From positions 310,001 to 374,000 of the forward strand of contig JAGVRJ010000014.1 in the NCBI GenBank assembly GCA_019059635.1: a DNA stretch of 64,000 bases, read 5' to 3'. The DNA comes from Proales similis. Its lineage: Eukaryota > Rotifera > Eurotatoria > Ploima > Proalidae. Each line of letters begins with the position of its first letter. Within the stretch, counting starts at the first letter, position 1. The notes beneath the pieces were generated by a model. It was given only the letters and a program-made list of their open reading frames with translations. It made no database searches and was not told where the DNA came from. This document shows positions 20,601 through 34,600 of this stretch, piece after piece. Both the position numbers and the translations under genes were made by a program.

Positions 20601-23072
20601 CTAGACACGGCCGTAGCCCTCGGCATAGTCCTTTTCGCTCGAGCGCTGTGAGTAGGCAATCGACGAGTGTGAGCCGCACGGAGCGGACTTGTTCTCCTCG
20701 TAGGGCGCTGCATCGCTCACATACGGTCCCGGATGAGCAGCGGAGCTCTCGCTGAATCTGGCCGTCCTTTTCCTTGAACAGATCAGATTAACGCTCGGTG
20801 TTGAGCGTTCAGCTGCTTTCCTACCTGGCCTTGACGCCGAAGAAGATGACGATGCTGGAGAAGAAGACGACCACGACGAGAACGAGGCCCACAGGCAGCA
20901 GCAAGTAGAGCTAGGTTGCAGTTTACGATCAAGGCGACCACCAACAGAGCGGGCAAGTGAGCTTACGTTCTCGCTGTTGAAGCCGAATTCGGGAATCTCG
21001 CGCATTTTCTTCTCGGCCTGTGCCGAGCCGAGCACTTGGACTGTCTGCTCGGAGCCGCGGTCGGGCTTGAGCGAAAAGTCGGCCGGCTCGGTGCTGGCCT
21101 CCTCAGTGCTGGTGCTCGGCTCCTCGCAGCTCTCTTGGCCATTTAAGCATTGACAATAGAACGAGTCTGTTTGAATGAGGTAGATGCATCTGGAGCGGTT
21201 GTTGCACGGCTTGAGGCGATCGCAAATGTTGCCGCCTTCGGCTCGCTTGATTGGCTCACAACGAGCGGCTCCGGCCGCGTCCACACTGCACATTTCGTTC
21301 GGCTGGCACGGGCTCGGATCACAGACGTTGCGGCCTAGCTGTCAAGCTCTCAGCGTCGAACGGCAAATGACATTCAACACACTTACGCTTGTACTCGCAC
21401 TGCTCGCCCTCGTAGTCGCTGGGACAAACGCATCTGTAGTCCATCTGGTTGGTGACGTTGTGAAATGTGGCCGTGCAGACGCCTTCGTTGAGACAAGGCT
21501 TGAGCAGGCAGTTGCGTTCGGTGCAGTTCTGTCCGCGCCAGCCTTGCGTTAATTCCGCTCGTTGGTTCGTTTGGTCAGACTTGTCTGGCGAGGGCACTTA
21601 CCGTCATTGCAGACGCATCTGTAGCCATTCGAGTCCCACAAGCAGAGGCCGTTGCCGCACGGGTTCGGGTTGCAGTAGGTCCTGATCTGGTCGCAATTGG
21701 GCCCGGTGAAGCCGTCAATGCACTGGTTGCAAAAGGCGCCGGTGAACTGCGGCTTGCACTCGTCGCAGCGTCTGCCTTCAAAGTTGCCCGCGCAGACGCA
21801 AAAGAAATCGTTCGCGCTGTGGTTTATTCGACAAGTGGCGCCGTTGAAACAGGTGTCGTTGCGGCACGGGTTCTGCTTCTCGCAATTGAGTCCATAGAAG
21901 CCTTAAACGAGAGAGACAAAAGAGGTCAGAGTCGGTGGAGAGGCAAACGAGCGGGAGAGCGCCAACCTGGCAGACATCGGCATTCGTAGTAGCTGGGCGC
22001 CTTGAACACGCACTGGGCGTCGTTGAGACATGGCTGGGTCGAGCAGATGTCGTAGATCTCACACTGAGCACCGCTGTAGTTCGGAGGGCATTTGCAAGAG
22101 TAAAAGTACTCGCCGGGCGCCTTGAGACACTGGCCGCCGTTCAGGCAGCGTTTGGACTCGGCAAAGCAGTTCTGCGGCTCGGTGAAGGCCAACTGGTTGC
22201 AGTTGGGCCCGGTCCACGTCCTCGGACACTCGCAGACGTAGCCGTTGTTGGCGCTGTTCGAGCAAATGCCGCCGTTCAGGCACGGATTCGAGTAGCAGTA
22301 GTTGCGCTGCTCGCAGTGCAGGCCCGAGTCCTGCGGGTTCGTGCAGCGGCAGATGTAGCCTCTGGGCACGGCCTGGTCGTCCATCAGCGTGATGCACATG
22401 CCCGAGTTGGTGCAGGGCGACGACAAGCACGGGTTCATCATGCTGAAGCCAATCGATCGGTCGGACTCGATCGGCTCTCGCTCTTCGACTTTTAGGCAAC
22501 GCTCTCGTTCATTGTCCATTCGTTCAGGCAAAGCACAAGTGCACTTACCGTTCGAAATGTAGTAGATTGAGTTGGCGTTGTAGCCGCCGCAGGTGTACTT
22601 GCCCGCGCATTGGAAAAAGCAGTTTGAATTGTCGGTCGAGTTGTACTTTCCGTAAGAGTCGCCGCTGCGCACCACGTTAGAAAGTTAAATGTGGCCCATT
22701 GAACAAAGCGACTTACCAGTAGCACTCGTCGCTGTGCGTATTGTCAAATCAAACGATTAAGGCACTCGCACAGAGAGAGAGAGAGAGCGACAGAAGAGCT
22801 TACAATGCTTGCACGGCCGCTATTCTATACGAGTCCTTGGCGCAGAGGCGCACGCACAGCTCGACGGTCGGCTGCGTCTTGTTGAACTTGGTGATGTAGG
22901 AAAAGTCCTTGAGGTTGACGTCGCGCGACTCACGCCTGTCGTTGTAGCAGCCAATGTAGCTGAACATGGGCGCCTGTTCGCTGCTGCTCTGCCGGTAGCC
23001 AACTTGGCTGAGATCGCTCCATGCGAGCGAGCCCAACACCAGGGCGAATGTAATCAAGCTTCTAAACCACAT
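20601..23072 (-). CDS. WSC-domain plus EGF-repeat type I membrane protein
   Basis: Exons in gene order: 22804-23072, 22717-22731, 22549-22664, 21967-22488, 21602-21901, 21387-21542, 20967-21334, 20825-20910, 20601-20772, giving 667 residues with consistent phase. Signal peptide at residues 1-19. A WSC domain follows at about 38-132: YIGCYND, ELCVRLCAKDSYRIAAVQ, DECYCGDSYGKY and CFFQCAGKYTCGGYNANSIY. About nine EGF or EGF-like modules then run to about residue 510. A Ser/Thr/Glu-rich stalk, one transmembrane helix (about 583-607, exon 20825-20910) and a 60-residue Ser/Tyr-rich tail complete it. WSC domains bind carbohydrate in fungal sensors and occur in kremen and polycystin-1. I know no named animal gene with this WSC-EGF order. 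One exon is only 15 nt. Function unknown; a cell-surface receptor or adhesion role is inference. Confidence 0.85.
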
Positions 23073-25615
23073 CTGTGACCGCAGTGAACTTGGGCCTCTC
23101 CATAAACACACACACACACACACACATTGGCGTTGCGATTAGACAACACACAACGGCAAAGTCAAAACGCGAATGGCAAGAGCCGAAAAGAAGTAAAATG
23201 CCACAAAACACAATTTGCGCACGCGTTCTAATCTCGGATTGGGCCGACGAACGACGACTCGGCTAATCCGATTTGCTTGAGATTCGGCGATGCAAGACAA
23301 CATTCCAGAAAACAGAGTCATGCGGGTCAGAAACGCAGCGCTTGGCGTCATTGTTGACCAGGGCTCGTCCAATCGACGACACGAGTCTCAAGAATGAGCT
23401 ACTCCGCGGTGGCCTCTCATTCATTCGTCGTTCTCTTTGTGGCTCGATCGGACTGATGCTCTTCACATAGAACAGAGTCGAGTTAGAGCGACAAGGGCCG
23501 TACAGAGCGCAAATTAGAACCGAGCGAGCCAGAGAGAGAGAGAGAGAGAGAGGGAAAGACTAAGAGTAAAATAGAGAGAGAGAATAGAAAAGTGAAAATC
23601 TACGAGGCACTTGAGATGCCTTCACCGCAGGCGAGCGATCGATTTACTTGAGCGGCGAGTGCGACAAATGCGCGGCAAAGGCAGAACAAATGAGACGCTA
23701 GGCGGCCGTATTTGTAAGCTGTCGATTGTAACGTGCCTGACCTAATCTGGCCTTTTTAGAGGCAAAAAGCCAAACAAGACATACGTGGTCGATCGATTAT
23801 CGTAAATTGACTAATCGAATCTAAGCCACTCGTTTGACCGCCAACTCAATCGCACACACACACACGGGCGCATCGCTGAGTCGGTGACCAAGCGCCTCTT
23901 AACAAGCAGCTAATAATCGCCGAGATCGCTAATCCGCTTGACTCTGCCTTGTTCGTTGCTTGACATTCGCTCCTTCCTGGCCGAGTTTACTGCGCGTGTT
24001 AAACAGACCGGCCGCCACGGCAACTGAACGATTTAACACGTTCGCTCTAGTTTGCCGGCGGCCTGCATATTCAAATGTCTCTTTGATGGTGAGAGCGAGA
24101 GAGAGAGAGAGGAAAATAGAATGAAAGGAGCCAAAGAGAGACAATCAAAGTGCGAGAGAGGGGAGAGGGCCGAGGGTCCAATACAAAACGGCAAATGTGC
24201 GGATCTACGAGCCAAGCCGTAGAGAAAGAGAGAGAGAGAGAGAGTGTCCAGTGGTTTGAACGATCCGATTACTGGATTGGCGATTACGAAGGCCGTTAGA
24301 GACGATGGGAGGCGCACCAGAGCTCATCATACTCTGGTCGAGCTCTATGCAAATAGACGCGTGCGATTCGTCGCCGAGTCGTTGTTGTGACACATGATGC
24401 CGACTGTAATGGGCAATTAAACTTGATTCGCGCAGCAACTAATTAGTTGGTAAGGTGGCCTCTCTCTGTCTGCCGCATTCATCCGATCGCCCAAATCGCA
24501 AATAAACACCAAATATCCGAATGTCATCGCGCCCGCCCTCCAACGCACAATGCATTCAACTCTCTCAAGTGGACGCTTTACGACTTGTGTGTGAATGCCG
24601 AGAGGCACAACGAGAGAGAAAGACAGAGAGAGTGCGAGTGAGTGTGTGTTTGTGTGTGCGGGTTGTTTTAGAGGCGACCAATCGACCCTCCAAATCAGTC
24701 ATCTTGTTATTGCGTTTTCGGCCACTGAGCGCTTGTTTGCGCTTTCGCCGTCGTCATTTCTCTCAGTCGCGCGCTTTCTCTCTCTCTCTCTCTCAGAGTT
24801 CTGGTCGTTCGAGTCGTTTAAATGCCTTAACAAAATACTGGACCGCGTCTTTATAAGTCGAATTTCGATTCGCACCGAGAGGGTCAGAGAGCGATCACAG
24901 AGCGGTTGCATAACACCGTTGCAATAACACGCTTTGAATTTCCACTTGCAATTGATCGCCACCGTTGATGAGAATGGCCATTGCACAAGCGGCGTTGCTG
25001 CGTAACGAGCCTAAATCTGATCCGCGTGATTGCTGCCATAATCGACCTGCTCTCTCTCTCTCTCGGTCTCTCTGAGCCTGGCCCCCTTCTCCACTCTGAT
25101 CTCGCAGGCCGTTCTCCTCATCAGGCCAGAATTGGCTTCTGCTTGTATAATGTTACATTGGTCCGGTGCTGATTCGCGCATTGTTCGCCTTGCTCTGAGC
25201 TCTCTCTTCCAGAATCCAATACCCAGCCGAAAGTGTCAAATGGCGCCCAGCAGCAGCAGTTAGACACCTTTGCGAGTGAAAGGCTTCGATAAATTGCGAT
25301 TTTCGATTTTCGAGTCTGAGCCTATTTGAGCGCCACATGTCACTTGATAGAGTTCGGTCCAAACGAGCAAGCAATTCGATTTATTTGCCTCAATTGAATA
25401 ATTGACTTGAGAAATCAAATAACGAACGCTGCTGCTGCTGATGATGATGATTGAAAAGAGTGGCGATCGCAGACTTGCTGCTGGCGCCAAAACGCACACA
25501 AAAGAGAGAGTGAATGAAATAAACAACAACAAAGAGTTAAAGCATATTTCAGCGCAAAACAAAAATAAATAAGCGGCAGAGAGGAAGAAAGGCTGGACAA
25601 GAAGGCGTTGACTTT
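23073..25615. other. 2.5 kb without recognisable genes; microsatellites
   Basis: 5' flank of the WSC-EGF gene and 3' flank of the giant DSL gene. It contains (CA)n at about 23106-23126, (GA)n at about 23531-23552, smaller GA/CT runs near 24095, 24230, 24780 and 25060, and scattered short frames without similarity. No conserved coding block was seen on either strand. Confidence 0.5.
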
Positions 25616-28600
25616 TTAATTTATGGTCGCTTCGTATTGCTGAGGCAGATTGAGTCTCATTGGCTGCAGCTCGACGCCTCTATTCGGCTCGTACAAACTG
25701 CGCTGGCCAGACTTAGAGTGGCGCGCTCTGGAGACGATCGCGGCGTGCGGCATCAAGTCGGGCTCGGCCTCGCCCAACACTGGCCCCTTGGGCTCCATTA
25801 GACAAATAGACTGGGCTTGCTTGCTTCTTCTATGCAAATGGATTGTTAACTCACTGGCTGGTCGTTTTCGACGCCGCAGACGAGCACGCTTACCTGCGCG
25901 AGGCGATGCAATAGACGAGCAGAGCGGCGACCAGGATTGTCAGCATGAACGCAATCACGATTATGAGAATCATCCACCATTCGAACTGTGGGTTCGTCAG
26001 AGGGCGCTCGTTAGTAAAGGCGAGCGAGAACGGCGAGAATAGTAAACCTGAATGGACTCGGTGATGCGACGGCGCTGCTCTGACTGAAAAGGCCGAAAAG
26101 CGTCGGAGCGAGCGGGCACTGTCTGCGTCAAAGTGGCGTTGTAGACTTGGTCGGACGGGTCGACAAAATCGCTCGAGTCCAAATCCTGCTCGTTTGGCGC
26201 AATCGCATGCGAGTAGACCTGGCGGTAGACCGAGCGCTCGTTCGATTTGAGTGTTGCCGTCGGACGTCTATACTCCGACTGGGCAAAGTACTTGATCAGG
26301 CTTAGATTGGCCACACGCGCATCCGCTTTGTTTTGGAGCAGCCTAGTCGCCCGCACCAGTTGAACGAGAGGAGCAGAAGCGAGATGAGCAGTAGTTACCA
26401 GGCCTGCAGCAGCTTCTCTTCCAAGAGTGAGACTTCCGCTTTGCCGATGCTCTGCTCCGAGTAAAAGTCGTAAAACAGCGACGGTAAGCACTTGTCGTCA
26501 CAAAATTGAACCGTCGGCGACGAGATCTGGCTCAGCTCGTTTCTGGCCGGCAAGCGTCCAAACAGCGCACTGGCATCGGCGAAGCCGTTCAAGAGCACTC
26601 GATATTCGATGCGCGTGATTGGACTCCTTGTTTCGAGTTGAGTGATCGCACGCAAAGCAGCAGCCGTCGTCTACTTACAGCTCAGAGTTGAGGTCGTAGA
26701 ATCTGGTGATCACGTGATCGTCGGTCTCAATCTGAACAGAGTTCGACGAGATGAACGCCCTCGACCAAACTGATCTCAGTGATGTGGAGACGAGCTCTAG
26801 TTCGGCCCGGTCTTGAACAATGCCTCGCGCGTACACCCGGTAAGACTTGGCCGGCATCATGAACGAGACCTTGGCAAAGAGTTTGAGCGAAATTTTTTTT
26901 GGCCAAGTTGAGAAACGGCTTACGTTGAACAAATTGGACAAATAGATATTGTAGTCGGCTCTTGACGGCTGAGGACCGGTCTCCACTTTGTCGCCGTTCT
27001 CGGTCAAGAAGAAGCTCATTCGGGTGATTCGCCTTTGGAAACAATCGAGCGAGTGGGAAGTGTTCTTGAAGCGAATTTAAACTCACGGCTGGAGAATGGA
27101 GCTGAGCTGCTGGACAGGACCGAGCACAATCTGATAAGTGCTCGAGTTTGATCTCCCATTGGCCCAAACAAACTCGATCGCTTGTTTGAACAAGGCAGTG
27201 TCGGTGAATATGGTTCCGCGGCTCAGTGTTATGTCCAGATAACGAGGCTGAATGAACCGATCGAACGGACGATCGCTCAACTGCCAGCCACCGGTCACGT
27301 ACAATTCGCTGAGCTCGCAGGGCAGCAGAAGCCGTCCGTTGGTTTTGAACTTGACAAACTCTGAATTGAAGTTGAGTCGACAAATACCTTGATGCTCTCG
27401 CTTACCGAGTACAAGAGACGAGTGACCAGTGTCTGGCTGTTTTGTCCGAGCCAGAGCTCCGACTGCAGAATGTTCACCGACGACTCGTTTGGTGGCGCAA
27501 TGTTCAAGTAGGACAGGTTGGAGAGCTTTTCGGCCACAAGTCGTTCGATGGCCGCCTTTTGATCGAAATGCACTCGAGTCGTGTTCACATAGACCGAGGA
27601 CAAGTGGCTCTCGGCGATCGAGTCGTGCGCCGAGTAAACGCGAATGTCAGAGCCCAACTCCCTGAGAGCCCTTTCCACCGACCGAGCAGATGGAGTCGGT
27701 CGCCAATAAATCGGCCGAACGCTTCCGCTTGCCTCAATTGTGTAATGAACTCGACTGGTGCTGGTGCCGAGTGGGGCCACTCTGCTCTCGAATCGAGTCG
27801 AAAGAGTCGGACGAGAGTAGTTGAAGCCTTGGAGAACGATTATGATCATGATTGGTTCTGCGGTCAAAGATTGCAACTGACCTTGATTCGACTCGGTCCA
27901 AGCGTTTTGAAGAGCTCGTCCGATCCAGTCGACAAACACGGGCTCGTTCTCGTCAATTCTGCCGATAAGCTCGAGTGAATTAAACTGACGAGTGGGCGCC
28001 ACTGGCCTGTGCAATGAATAGTCAGCGGCGCAGAGTTCGAATTGAACTTGATGAAAGTTGGCCGCCAGCAGTGAGTTCAGATTGGTCAAGTTCAAACACT
28101 CTGGTTGAATTGAATTGACCGAGTAGCTCACGCCGATCACCACTTGGCCCTGGTCAAAGTAGACACGGTCGGTCAGGACTTGGATGGTGGTCTGCGCATC
28201 TGCAGCATTTGAAACCAAGTCAAATTGGGCCAGAATGAGAGCGGACAGAAGTTGGTGTCACCTTTCAAGAACACGGCCCATTGTTGATTTAGCCAAGAGG
28301 CCAGTGAGAGCAGATCGCGCTGACTGAGAGTCAGCAGGCTACTCTGGAGGTAGAGAACAAACACGTCGTTCTGGGTCAATATTCGACTGTTCGGCCTGGT
28401 GGCGTTTATCTGCTCGAGCTGGCTGCCCGATTGATGCAACTGCTGCGCGAGGATTTGCTCGATTCTCTCTATTGGCTCCTCTCTCGAGTCGAACTGTTTG
28501 CCAATGGTCACTTGGCGTATCAAAGCGGACAGCTGCCAGGCTTCGGCCACGTTTCCAGACTCGTCGCTTGAAACACGAAAATTTAGACGAGCTTGTAACG

Positions 28601-31600
28601 AGACGCTGTTGAATGGCGCACCTTTGAATAAGAACTGGCCTCTGGAGAATGAACTCGGTCTGAACCTGCGAATTGCTCGAGTCTGAAATACCGAACGAAC
28701 ACGTCAGAGCAGTGAGGAGACTGTGTGATGAGGAAAAGGCGACAAACTTCGATTGGCGATTTCAAACGCGTTCGAGATCAACTCGTCGAGCAGATTTAGC
28801 TCTGTTCGGTCGACCGGTCGATTGAAGTAAAACTTGAACGCCGTGACGAGTCGATCATAGGCTGTCGGCTGCGCGATCTCGATGCGCGAGTCGATTCGTT
28901 GCAGCTGTGTCTGCAGCAGCTGCAGCAAATGCTGGTGTTGACTGGGCTCGAGCAGAGCGTTGTTGACCCAAACGAAGATTGGCATCAGCTCTAGCCGCTT
29001 CATTTCATTGGTGACTACTTGCTCGAGTCCACTCGGCGGTATCCAGACTCGCACTTCAACTTGGCTGTTCAGTGCGACCAAGTCTCTGTACCAGCTGGTC
29101 AGTTGGGCTTCGGCTCTTTTTTATTCGGTTTCAAAGCAAACACAGGCCAAACACAAAAAGAGAATGTTTCATTACATGGCAAGAAGACTCTGGCAGATGG
29201 GCCGTTCAAGTAGAACATTGAACGCGAATCGGATTGGAATAGCATTCGGACACAGCAGGAGGGTCGAATTGACGGCGGCGAGAACAAGATCCGGGTCGAT
29301 GCCGATCTGACTGCTGACCGCTTGACTGTCAAACAAGACCGTGTAGTCGAATCCGGTCGCTTGGCCACTTGGGTCACTGCAGTGCAAAGCTCAGGAACGA
29401 TTTCATCAAAGAGCCAGTTAGTTCAAGTTACAGCAGTTCGCGTTTGTTTTTCAAATTGACGAATACGCGCCTCATAGACTGAAGAGGAGCTTGCGCCAGC
29501 CAGGCCTGTTCAAGTAGGCTTTTGAGAAGAGCCTGTCTGCTCCTGGACACTGGACCGCAGACTGAGATTTCAAACACAAGCTCGGCCTGCTCGTTCGGCT
29601 CGCAGGTTCTGATCCCGTTGGCGGCGAGCCGTGTTTCAATCTGCTGCTTGCTCGGCGTTCGACTCGTCTGATTCGAGTCGATCAGCAACGAGATGGGACT
29701 GGCGTAGACAAGATACGCAATTTTGGTCACAATTCGTCTCCAAACGTGAGAAATTAGCTTCAAGTTGCGTTCACCCGAGCTTGCAGTCGCCTACCCGCTC
29801 TGTGGCTCCTCAGTGTATTCGAACAAGTGCCTGAACAAGTCGACGTACAAGCAGCTGCAGTTGGCCTCAATGTCCGCATTAGCGCCTCTCCACACGTCCA
29901 ACAGTGAAGACTGAATCAGCTCGGTTGTCGGTGCGAACTGGGGCGTCGAGCCGCAGACGCCTATCGACTGATACTGCTCGTAGAGTTGCACTGGCCCGGT
30001 CACCACTGGCACTTGGCATTCGGCATCTGCATAGTCAACGCTGGTCGGCTCTTGCAAGTCAGTCGAGCTCACGTTCACAACGGTCAAGTCGAACTGAATC
30101 GAACTAGCCCGATTGCTTCAAGACAACAACATCAGCCGAGTGCGAGTCAGAGGCGAAAAGAGGCGACTTACGCGATAAGCGTCTGAGTGAACTCGAGCGC
30201 AGACTGGATTGAGTTGAGCTTCAGCCGCAAGTTGAACTGGCTCAACGATTCTAAAGAGTTCGAGTTGAATGCTTCAATTCGGGTGTGAGAAGTGGCCGAG
30301 ACTATTCAACTCACTGTTTTGATTCTGTTTGATCCAGGCGTTGGCGATGCACGGCTTGAGTGAGTTGAAGTCGACCGAGCTTGGGACTCCGTAAACATTC
30401 AGAGTCAAATTGTGGAACGTCCTGTTGCAGCCGTTGAGCAAACACAAGTCGAGCTCCAATTCACAGCTGAGGCCAGTGAAGCCTGGCAAACAGACGCATT
30501 CAAAGCTGCTCGACGCCGCGTTCAGACAAGAGCCTCCGTTGGCGCATCCGTCCACTCGGCAGTCATCGACTGGCGTTTCACAAAATGCTCCGCTAAAGCC
30601 AGCTGGACAAGTGCAGGCGAAGCTGTTTGGCGGACGAGTCGAGCACGTGGCGTTATTAAGACACGGCCGGCTCTGGCATGGATCGGCGACAATGTCACAA
30701 ACGGTTCCACTTGTTCCGTTCAGGCAAACGCAATCGAAGCGATTAAGACCGTTCAAGCAGACGGCGTTGTTCAGACACGGGCCTGAGTCGCACTCGTCCA
30801 CGTCTGTTTCGCACCTATTGAATTTGGACGCGAGTTACGTTTGGCGAGGAGCAGCAGGGTCGGCTAGGACTAGAAGAGACCTGAGGCCGGTGAATCCCGG
30901 CAAGCAGACGCAGCTGTATGAGTCGGGACCGGTCGAGATGCAGCTCGCGCCGCTCTGGCATGGATTCGGCTGGCAAGGGCCGAGGGCGATCTCACAATTG
31001 ACGCCTGTGTAGCCCGCTGGACAGGTGCACAAATACATGCCAATGAACGGCTCGGTGCAAGTCGAGTTGTTCAAGCAAGGCGAGGAATCGCACTCGGCAA
31101 TGTCTGTCTCGCAGGCCACTCCTCCGAATCCTTTCAAACACTCATCAATCGGCTTTTGTAGTCGACAATGGCTTTGAGGCCTCACCTGGCAAGCATTGAC
31201 AGCCGAACGTCGAGTCGGTCTGATTGACACATCGGCCGTACACACAGTCGGGCCGGCAGCCTGAAGCAAATAAGGGAGAGATTGGCCCTGGCCGAGGCAT
31301 TGTTCGACGTCTAACCTGTGAAGATACTGCAGTCGAGGCCGGAGAAGCCGGTCGGACACTGGCAGAGAAATGTCGAGTTGCTGGTTTCTGCGCACGTGGC
31401 GCCGTTCTTGCACGGGTCTGGTCGACAAGGCGAGGCTGGATACTGGCAGCGATCGCCTGCGTAGCCAGGCGCGCATTCACTAATTCACTCAATTGAGCGG
31501 TTTGAGGCGCGAAGAGAAGATGGCTGAGCGAGAGATTACCATTTGAACTTGTCGTTTAGATAAACGTGGCAAGTGGCTGCGTTGAGGCAGGGCGAGCTAA

Positions 31601-34600
31601 AGCAGGCGTCTCGCTTCTCGCAAAGTTGTCCACTGAAGCCTTGCTGGCAGATGCAAATGAACTGGCCGCCTGCGCTCACGCATGTGCCGCCGTTCAAGCA
31701 GCTTGTTCGCTCGCAAGGATCGAGCTCGGCCTCGCAGTACCTGCCCGTGTATCCGTTTCGACAGATGCAGGCGAACTGATTTGTCTGGTTCAAGTTGGAC
31801 AGGTCGACGCACGTAGCGTTGTTCAGACAGGGCGTTCCAGTCTGGCACGGATCCACGAGTCGTTCGCACAAGCTGCCGGTGAAACCTGATCGACACCATT
31901 GAGTGAGTGACCGGAGGTGAGAAAACGGGCAGGAAAATTACCCGAAGGACAAACGCATCTGAACTCGTTGGCCTGAGAGGGAGAGAAGAGGCAGGTGCCG
32001 GCGTTGATGCAAGGCGAGCTCTGGCACACGTCGATGGGCAGCTGACATAACTGGCCGGTGAAGCCCGGCTGGCAAACGCAGCGGAACGAGTCGCCCTGGT
32101 TGAGGCAGCGGCCTGCGTTCAAGCAAGGCTGAGAGAAGCAGTTGTCCAATGTGAGCTCGCAGTAGCGGCCTGTGAAGCCCGGCAAGCACTGGCACACGTA
32201 GCTGCCAATAGTGTTCAGACAAGTGGCGTTGTTGAAGCACGTGGACGGGTAGACGCATTCGTTCACATCTGACTCGCAGAATTGTCCAGAGAAGCCGACC
32301 GGACAGCGGCACTCGAACGAGCCGAACGCCAGCGACACGCAGCTGCCCCTCACGCACGGAGCCGAGAGGCAGGCATCCGAGTGCTTTTCGCATCTCGAGC
32401 CAGTGAATCCTTGGCGTCGTTTGGTGAGTTTACAAGTGATGGCCACTCGAGCGAGCTGAGCTCACCTTGCGCGCAAATGCAGACAAACGAGCTGAACGTG
32501 AAATTGTTGAACTGAATCGTGTTCAAGCAGATCGCGTCGTTTTCACACGGCGACTGTGTGCACAGGTTCAACGCCTGCTCGCACTGGCTGCCTGTGAATC
32601 CTTCCAGGCAATGGCACGTAAATCCGGCTCCGGTCTGTGCGAGTCAACTTGTTTTTGAGCGACAGAGAGAGAGGGCGATCGATTCGGAATTACCGATTTG
32701 GAACAAGTTCCATAGCGACACGGTTGACTTTGACAGGCATCGACTTGCGACTCGCACCGTCGGCCAGTAAATCCAGGCGAGCATGAGCAGACAAAGCTGC
32801 CGCGTGTGTCGGACGAGCAGACGGCGTTGTTGAGACATGGATCGTGTTTGCAGGGGTCTCTGGTCAGCTCGCATCGATTGCCCTCGTAGGACAGAGGGCA
32901 AAGGCAAAGAAAGGAGCCGCGAAGGTCGAGACAAGTGGCGCCGTTCATGCACGGATTTGAGGCGCATTCGTCGAGCTCAGTTTCGCACCGCGGACCGGTG
33001 AAGCCGTTCAGACAGTCGCAGACTAGACTTTGGTTTGAATGCGTTCGGCACACGCCGCCGTTTAGACACGAATGCTGCTGGCACAAGTCGAGCGAGGAGT
33101 CGCATCTGGCACCAGTCAAGCCGGACGGACAGACGCAGTAGAGGCCGAGCGTCGGCTCATTGAAGCAAGTGCCTCCGTTCGAGCAGGGCGACTCGCTCTG
33201 TCGACACAAATCGACCGGCACCTGACATCGGCTGCCGCCGAATCCGAGCCTACATTGACACGCAAAGCCTCCCGGATAAGGAATGCAGCTGGCGTTGTTG
33301 AAGCAGGGCTTGTCGCTTTCGCACAAGTCGACCACGGTCTGACATCGAGGCCCAGTGAACCCGGGCCGACATTGGCAACTGAATGCGCCGTTAGAACTTG
33401 ACGAGCAGGAGGCGCCATTTTGACACGGCATGCTTGTGCACGGGTCGACTGGCTGCTCACAGTACAGTCCGGTCTGAGAGGGAGGGCAGAGGCATTTGTA
33501 GGCGGGCGGCTGGCTTATGCACGACGAGCCATTGGCGCATTTGTTCACACCGCACAAATCAATTAGATGCTGACAGCGCTCGCCTGCATGAGTGGCCGGA
33601 CACTGACAGTAGAACGCAGCGCCCAGGTCGAGACAAGTGCCGTTGTTCAGACACGGAGAACTGTCGCACTCGTCTATTTGAGTGTCGCACAGAGAGCCAG
33701 TGTAGCCCGGCTGGCATTTGCACAGGAACGAAGTTTGGGACGAGCCAGGCGCCAAGTCGACGCAGTGTTTCGTGCCTTGTTGGTCGCACGGCCTAGACGA
33801 GCACGCGTAAAAGTGTTGGCACCGCTCACCGTAGAACGCGGCCGAGCAGAAACACTTGAACAGACCGAAGCCCGTGTTGAGACAAGTCGAATTGTTTAGA
33901 CACGGCCTGGCTTGACAAGCGTCCACAGGCTGCTCGCACTGGTCGCCGGTGAAGCCAGGATGACAAACGCAGCGAAAACTGTGGCCAATGGTCGTCTGAC
34001 ACACGCCAGAGTTGAGGCATGGATCTGAGTCGCATGGGTCGATCTGCTTCTCGCAATTGGCGCCAGTGTACCCGGACGGACACACGCAAACGTAGCCGAG
34101 CGGACTGCTCGCCTTGTGAATGCACTGGCCCGGAAAGCACAAGTTGGAGCCTTGAAGACAAGGGTCTGAGCTGCGCTCGCAATAGCGTCCGGTCAATCCG
34201 AGCGGACAGTTACAAAAGAACTGTTTGCCCGGCAGGTCAATGCAGCTCGCGTTGTTAAAGCAAGGCTTGTAGAACTCGCACACTGAACTCTGCCTCTCGC
34301 AATTGCGGCCCTCGAAGCCGTCGTCACATTTGCAAAAGTAAAGGTCGAGCTGACCCGGCCTGGGATGCTGAAGCGGATAGCAGAGGCCGTTCGGTCCACA
34401 CGGACTCGCCTCGCTGCTGTTGGCCACTTTGCACGGGTCCAAGTAGACCTGGCACAGGGGCCCGGTGAAGCTTGGCGCGCAGAAGCAGTCGAAGCCGTTC
34501 AGACGATCGATGCACGTGGCGCCGTTCGAACAGGGCCACGATGAGCACTCATTCAGCTCGACTTCACACTTGAGTCCGGAGAAGCCCGGCCGACAAACGC

